Positions 60,363-64,000 of a DNA stretch of 64,000 bases are shown one piece after another. Origin of the DNA: Roseiarcus sp963835955 (lineage in GTDB: Bacteria > Pseudomonadota > Alphaproteobacteria > Rhizobiales > Beijerinckiaceae); the NCBI GenBank assembly GCA_963835955.1, contig CAWIHZ010000005.1, positions 738,161 through 802,160 on the forward strand. The letters are read 5' to 3'. The notes below the pieces were generated by a model. The model was given only the letters and a program-made list of their open reading frames with translations, was not told where the DNA came from and made no database searches. How positions within the stretch are numbered: the stretch's first letter is position 1; every line of letters begins with the position of its first letter. The position numbers and the translations under genes are program-made.

Positions 60363-60922
60363 TGGGCGATTCTCCCGGCGGCGAGGTCTGGCGTTCGATA
60401 CGCGACCAGCCCGAATCGAGCTTGCGGAACGGCCGCGGAAGCTGACATGTAAGGGCAAGGTCGCCGCCCGTCATCCTGGCGCGCGGACAATCGCCACGGC
60501 AAGGGATGGACAGTGGTGGGCGGGGAGAAGTCGTCAGCGCTTGCGCGGCTCCTCGCTCAGGAGGCTTGCGCGGCCTGCAAGCCGCCGGGGCCGATCATCG
60601 CCATCCAGATTTCCTCGGCGCCGACCCTGATATCCTCGTTCGGTGTTGGCCGGTCAGCGGATTTCAATGCGGCCGCCTGTTTGCCCGGCGGCGACTTGAC
60701 GCTTGGGTCATCGGGTTCGTGGCGCCGGCGTCCTTTGGGACCTTCATCGCCTTGCTGTTGATGGATCCAAGCTGCTTATGACCGAGTTTGAGCGTCTTGG
60801 ACGAGGAGGGTAGACGAAACTATCCCTCGGCCTCCTGGGCCGCCTTGTCGATCGAAGCACAATTCTTCATGGGCGACGGCAGGGCGAAGCCGTCGGCGCG
60901 CGACCGCCCCGTGTTCGGCCGG
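60363..60922. other. Intergenic region, possible gene remnant
   Basis: About 560 nt. A minus-strand frame without a start codon (60778 to the TGA at 60560) ends GAEEIWMAMIGPGGLQAAQAS. It has a protein-like look, perhaps the end of a lost enzyme, but it cannot be assigned. No intact gene or RNA is recognised in the rest. Confidence 0.3.
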
Positions 60923-61240
60923 TCAGAAGTTCATCGGAACGAAGAAGCAATACACAGAGGACTGGCCACCACCGACATTGTCACGGTAGAAAATCCAATA
61001 GTCTCCATCCTGACTTGGAAGCGCAACCTTGACAGGTATCTGGCTGTCATAGCCGTCCACTCTATAGTATTCGTCGGAGACTCTATGGACCTGCTCCGGT
61101 CTGAGGTGATGAGCATCGGCCACGCCGCAACAGGATCTCTTCACCCAGGGCGGGACGGCCTTTCCATTTGCCCAAACGTCATGTGCTTGGCACTGACCGC
61201 AAGACAGAATAAACGCAACAACCGCGAGTTTGGCAGTCAT
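60923..61240 (-). CDS. Small periplasmic protein, unknown function
   Basis: A 105-residue exported protein. GGAGG precedes the ATG. A signal peptide (MTAKLAVVAFILSCGQCQA) is followed by HDVWANGKAVPPWVKRSCCG. The CC pair, the HHLRPEQVHRV stretch and LPSQDGDYWIFYRDNVGGGQ look like a conserved family. From memory, similar proteins (HDVWANG.PVP.WVK..CCG) are common and uncharacterised in Hyphomicrobiales. Four mature cysteines could form disulfides or bind metal. It stands alone and is divergent from parC. Confidence 0.75.
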   Translation of the reverse strand: MTAKLAVVAFILSCGQCQAHDVWANGKAVPPWVKRSCCGVADAHHLRPEQVHRVSDEYYRVDGYDSQIPVKVALPSQDGDYWIFYRDNVGGGQSSVYCFFVPMNF

Positions 61241-61634
61241 TTCGGTGTCCTCCGCTCATGATCCTCATGGCGATGCACTCCTCGACTGCGAATCTCCCGC
61301 GCCTAAACATATGACTACCCTGGAATCGATTCAAGGCGAAACCCGGACTCCCTTTACGGTTTTGCACATCTCACTGTCCGAGAATCGCGGTCCTTGCCGC
61401 GCGCCGTGTGGTCAATCGCCCGTTCAAAAACAGGCTCGGATCAACCGTCGGGACGGGCCAATCGTCTTTCACGGGATCGCAAGCATGAAGCGGGCCACAG
61501 GGAGACGGGCCAGAGAGCGGCGGGCTCGCGTCGGCCTCATGCCGCGCAGCGCGGATAGGAATGGCGCGAGCGCCGCCCTGTCCCCTCGCTTAATCGCCCT
61601 TGCCGCGACTCGACGCTCGGGCTAACTCCGCGCC
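61241..61634. other. Intergenic region upstream of parC
   Basis: About 395 nt. The open frame that crosses it has no recognisable domain or ribosome binding site. It should hold the parC promoter. No hairpin or repeat was seen. Confidence 0.4.
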
Positions 61635-63884
61635 ATGGCCAAAGCCGTTCCGCCGCTTGCGCCGCCTCGGGCGCCGATCGACGTCAACCTTCGCGACGCG
61701 CTGGAGGAGCGCTATCTCGCCTACGCGCTTTCCACCATCATGGGGCGGGCGCTGCCCGACGCGCGCGACGGCCTGAAGCCCGTCCATCGGCGCATTCTCT
61801 ACGGCATGCACATCCTCAAGCTCGACCCCGGGTCGGCGTTCAAAAAATGCGCCAAGATCGTCGGCGACGTGATGGGCTCGTTTCACCCGCATGGCGACCA
61901 GGCGATCTACGAGGCCCTGGTGCGCCTCGCGCAGGATTTCGCCTCGCGCTATCCGCTGATCGAGGGGCAGGGCAATTTCGGCAACATCGACGGCGACAAC
62001 GCGGCCGCCTACCGCTACACCGAAGCGCGACTGACCGACGTCGCCCGCCTCCTCATGGAAGGCGTGGAGGAAGACTCCGTCGACTGGCGCGACAATTATT
62101 CCGGCGACGCGCAAGAGCCGATCGTCATGCCCTCCGCGGTGCCGAATCTGCTCGCCAATGGCGCGCAGGGCATCGCGGTCGGGATGGCGACGTCGATCCC
62201 GCCGCACAACATCGCCGAACTCTGCGACGCGGCGCTCTATCTCATCGCCCATCCCGGCGCCGAAACCGAGGCGCTCGCGGCCTTCGTGCCCGGTCCGGAT
62301 TTCCCGACTGGCGGCGTCGTCATCGACGCCAAGGCCTCGATCGTCGACACTTACCGCGCGGGCCGCGGCGCGTTCCGCCTGCGCGCGAGCTGGACCAGGG
62401 AGGACACTGGCCGCGGCGGCTGGGTCGTCGTCGTCACCGAGATTCCTTACGGAGTGCAGAAATCGCGCCTGATCGAGACGATCGCCAACCTTCTCAACGA
62501 GCGCAAGCTGCCGCTGCTCGCCGACATCCGCGACGAATCGACCGAGGATGTCCGCATCGTGCTCGAACCGCGCACCCGCGCTGTCGAGCCGGCGACGCTG
62601 ATGGAGTCTCTGTTCAGGCTCAGCGAGCTGGAAACGCGCGTCTCGGTCAACATGAACGTTCTGGTGGACGGCGTCACGCCCAGGGTGGTCTCCCTCGGCG
62701 AAGCCTTGCAGCAATGGCTCGACCATCGCCGCGCGGTGTTGGTGCGCCGCTCGCGCCATCGGCTGGCGGCGATCGACAAGCGGCTCGAATTGCTCGCCGG
62801 CATGATCGTCGTCTTTCTCAATCTCGACGAGGTCATCCGCATCGTGCGTGAGGAGGACGACCCGAAGGAGGCGCTGAAAGTCCGCTTCACCCTCACCGAC
62901 AACCAGGCCGTCTACATCCTCGACACCCGCCTCAGAAGTCTGCGCCGTCTCGAGGAAATGGCGTTGCGCAAGGAGCAGGACGATCTGACCACGGAGAAGG
63001 CGTCGATCGAGGCGCTGATCGCCAGCGACAAGAAGCAGTGGCAGATGATCGCGGTCGAGATTCGCGAGGTCAAAAAGAAGTTCGGGCCGGAAACCGCGCT
63101 GGGCAGAAGGCGCACCCGTTTCGAAGCCGCGCCGGACGTGGTCGTCGCCGACCTCGCCGAGGCGATGATCGAGCGCGAACCGGTGACGATCCTGGTGTCG
63201 CGGAAAGGCTGGATCCGGGCGATGAAGGGCCAGGTCGCCGATCTCTCCGCCGCCGCCTTCAAGGGCGACGACGGATTGCAAACCTCGTTCTTCGCCGAGA
63301 CGACCTCGAAGCTCCTGGTGCTGGCGAGCGACGGCAAGGTCTTCACCCTCGAGGCCTCGAAGCTGCCGGGCGGGCGCGGGCAGGGCGAGCCGATCCGCCT
63401 GATGGCCGACATCGACGAGAGCGCATCCATCGTCGCCGTCTGGCCCTATGCGGCGGGCGAAAAGCGGCTGATCGCGGCCAGCGACGGCAATGGCTTCATC
63501 GTCGGCGAGGACGACCTTTTGTCCTCGACCCGCAAGGGCAGGGCGGTCCTCAACGTCGTCGCGCCGGCGGCCGCGGCCCTCATCGTTCCCGCGTCAGGCG
63601 ACCATGTCGCGACGATCGGGCAGAACCGCAAGCTCCTCGTCTTTCCGCTTTCCCAGCTCAACGAAATGGCGCGCGGCAAGGGCACGCGCCTGCAGCGCTA
63701 CAAGGACGGCGGCCTGTCGGACGCGAAGGTCTTTGCGCTCGCCGACGGCCTCACCTGGCGCGATTCCGCGGGGCGCACCTTCACCGTCGCCAGGCGCGAG
63801 CTCGGCGAATGGATCGGCGCCCGCGCCGAAGCCGGCCGCCTGCCGCCGAAGGGCTTTCCGAAGAACAATCGGTTCGAGGGGTAG
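61635..63884 (+). CDS. parC: DNA topoisomerase IV subunit A
   Basis: A 749-residue type IIA subunit that separates linked daughter chromosomes with ParE. It opens with the block ALEERYLAYALSTIMGRALP and DARDGLKPVHRRILYGMHIL. The winged-helix quinolone-resistance region is GDVMGSFHPHGDQAIYEALV. The catalytic Tyr lies in AAYRYTEARLTDVARLLMEG (Arg-Tyr pair). The C-terminal beta-pinwheel lacks the GyrA box, as ParC does (SRKGWIRAMKGQ, DGKVFTLEASKLPGGRGQGE). The length matches alphaproteobacterial ParC. parE is not adjacent, which is normal. Confidence 0.96.
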   Translation: MAKAVPPLAPPRAPIDVNLRDALEERYLAYALSTIMGRALPDARDGLKPVHRRILYGMHILKLDPGSAFKKCAKIVGDVMGSFHPHGDQAIYEALVRLAQDFASRYPLIEGQGNFGNIDGDNAAAYRYTEARLTDVARLLMEGVEEDSVDWRDNYSGDAQEPIVMPSAVPNLLANGAQGIAVGMATSIPPHNIAELCDAALYLIAHPGAETEALAAFVPGPDFPTGGVVIDAKASIVDTYRAGRGAFRLRASWTREDTGRGGWVVVVTEIPYGVQKSRLIETIANLLNERKLPLLADIRDESTEDVRIVLEPRTRAVEPATLMESLFRLSELETRVSVNMNVLVDGVTPRVVSLGEALQQWLDHRRAVLVRRSRHRLAAIDKRLELLAGMIVVFLNLDEVIRIVREEDDPKEALKVRFTLTDNQAVYILDTRLRSLRRLEEMALRKEQDDLTTEKASIEALIASDKKQWQMIAVEIREVKKKFGPETALGRRRTRFEAAPDVVVADLAEAMIEREPVTILVSRKGWIRAMKGQVADLSAAAFKGDDGLQTSFFAETTSKLLVLASDGKVFTLEASKLPGGRGQGEPIRLMADIDESASIVAVWPYAAGEKRLIAASDGNGFIVGEDDLLSSTRKGRAVLNVVAPAAAALIVPASGDHVATIGQNRKLLVFPLSQLNEMARGKGTRLQRYKDGGLSDAKVFALADGLTWRDSAGRTFTVARRELGEWIGARAEAGRLPPKGFPKNNRFEG

Positions 63885-63885
63885 A

Positions 63886-64000
63886 TTAGGCGGGGATTCT
63901 GCGAATGGCGTCTTCGCTGACCGCGCCATCTTCGAGATCAGGGTTTACCGCCGTTTTTCCCAGCCGGTTCAATCTTTTCAACAGCTTACAACCCTGTTTA
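63886..64000 (-). CDS. Possible 3' end of a gene entering from the right
   Basis: A minus-strand frame is open from the right window edge to a TAA at 63886, convergent with parC. It reads KLLKRLNRLGKTAVNPDLED and ends AIRRIPA. The composition is protein-like, but 37 codons are too few to identify a family. Confidence 0.3.
   Translation of the reverse strand, partial: KQGCKLLKRLNRLGKTAVNPDLEDGAVSEDAIRRIPA

Noticed and set aside
61230..61625. A 131-codon plus-strand frame upstream of parC
   Set aside because: No ribosome binding site, no domain, and its start overlaps the divergent periplasmic gene.
1..64000. CRISPR arrays, rRNA genes or riboswitches
   Set aside because: No regularly spaced direct repeats with unique spacers, no rRNA sequence and no recognisable riboswitch aptamer was seen on either strand.

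Overview
The window is high-GC, densely coding alphaproteobacterial chromosome. Gene content points to Hyphomicrobiales (Rhizobiales), perhaps the Beijerinckiaceae/Methylocystaceae side. The clues are a pal-cpoB-tilS run, an aa3 oxidase ctaC-ctaD-ctaE set, a bifunctional NAD(P)HX repair enzyme, a compact glycogen operon, a PEP-CTERM variant typical of alphaproteobacteria and several dispersed palindromes of rhizobial type. The family assignment is inference; no rRNA or lineage marker is present.

Layout. 1-6.8 kb: 5' part of an SDR gene, an IS1182-like transposase remnant, a PQQ dehydrogenase broken by one frameshift, a helix-turn-helix protein next to a 21-nt tandem repeat, and a GH15 glucoamylase. 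6.8-16 kb: an orphan Flp pilin, a small lipoprotein, nnrD/nnrE, tRNA-Asn(GTT), a translationally coupled pair of MutS-like ATPases, and the divergent mntH/mntR pair with a visible MntR-type operator. 16-23 kb: pal, cpoB and tilS (without tolB or ftsH), fucU, a GIY-YIG nuclease between two half-palindromes, and a TPR protein whose membrane module is now a separate ORF. 23-33 kb: pdxY, ade, an NPYG-repeat secreted protein, a DUF423-like protein, a phasin-like protein, a DedA protein, an HtrA-like protease, a PEP-CTERM protein with a perfect 21-bp palindrome upstream, an acyltransferase and a second Flp pilin.

33-45 kb is one minus-strand glycogen operon, glgP-glgB-glgC-glgA-glgX-malQ, with gaps of at most 12 nt or ATGA overlaps. 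It makes ADP-glucose, elongates and branches glycogen, then phosphorolyses, debranches and rearranges it. A coiled-coil membrane protein lies upstream. 46-50 kb holds the cytochrome c oxidase genes ctaC, ctaD and ctaE, with a 52-codon ORF linking ctaD and ctaE but no ctaB or ctaG.

50-64 kb is mixed housekeeping and accessory: a thioesterase, an STAS/SpoIIAA-like protein, an MFS transporter, a P-loop kinase, a cytochrome P450, a sulfotransferase, a decayed TPR gene, an acetyl-CoA acetyltransferase, a MoeB/ThiF protein, a two-gene ABC exporter, a small periplasmic protein and parC.

The observations most worth following are the GIY-YIG gene enclosed by arms of a palindrome that also occurs here twice without a gene, the twin MutS-like ATPases beside tRNA-Asn, and the repeated 46-nt block plus 21-nt repeat found at two loci.
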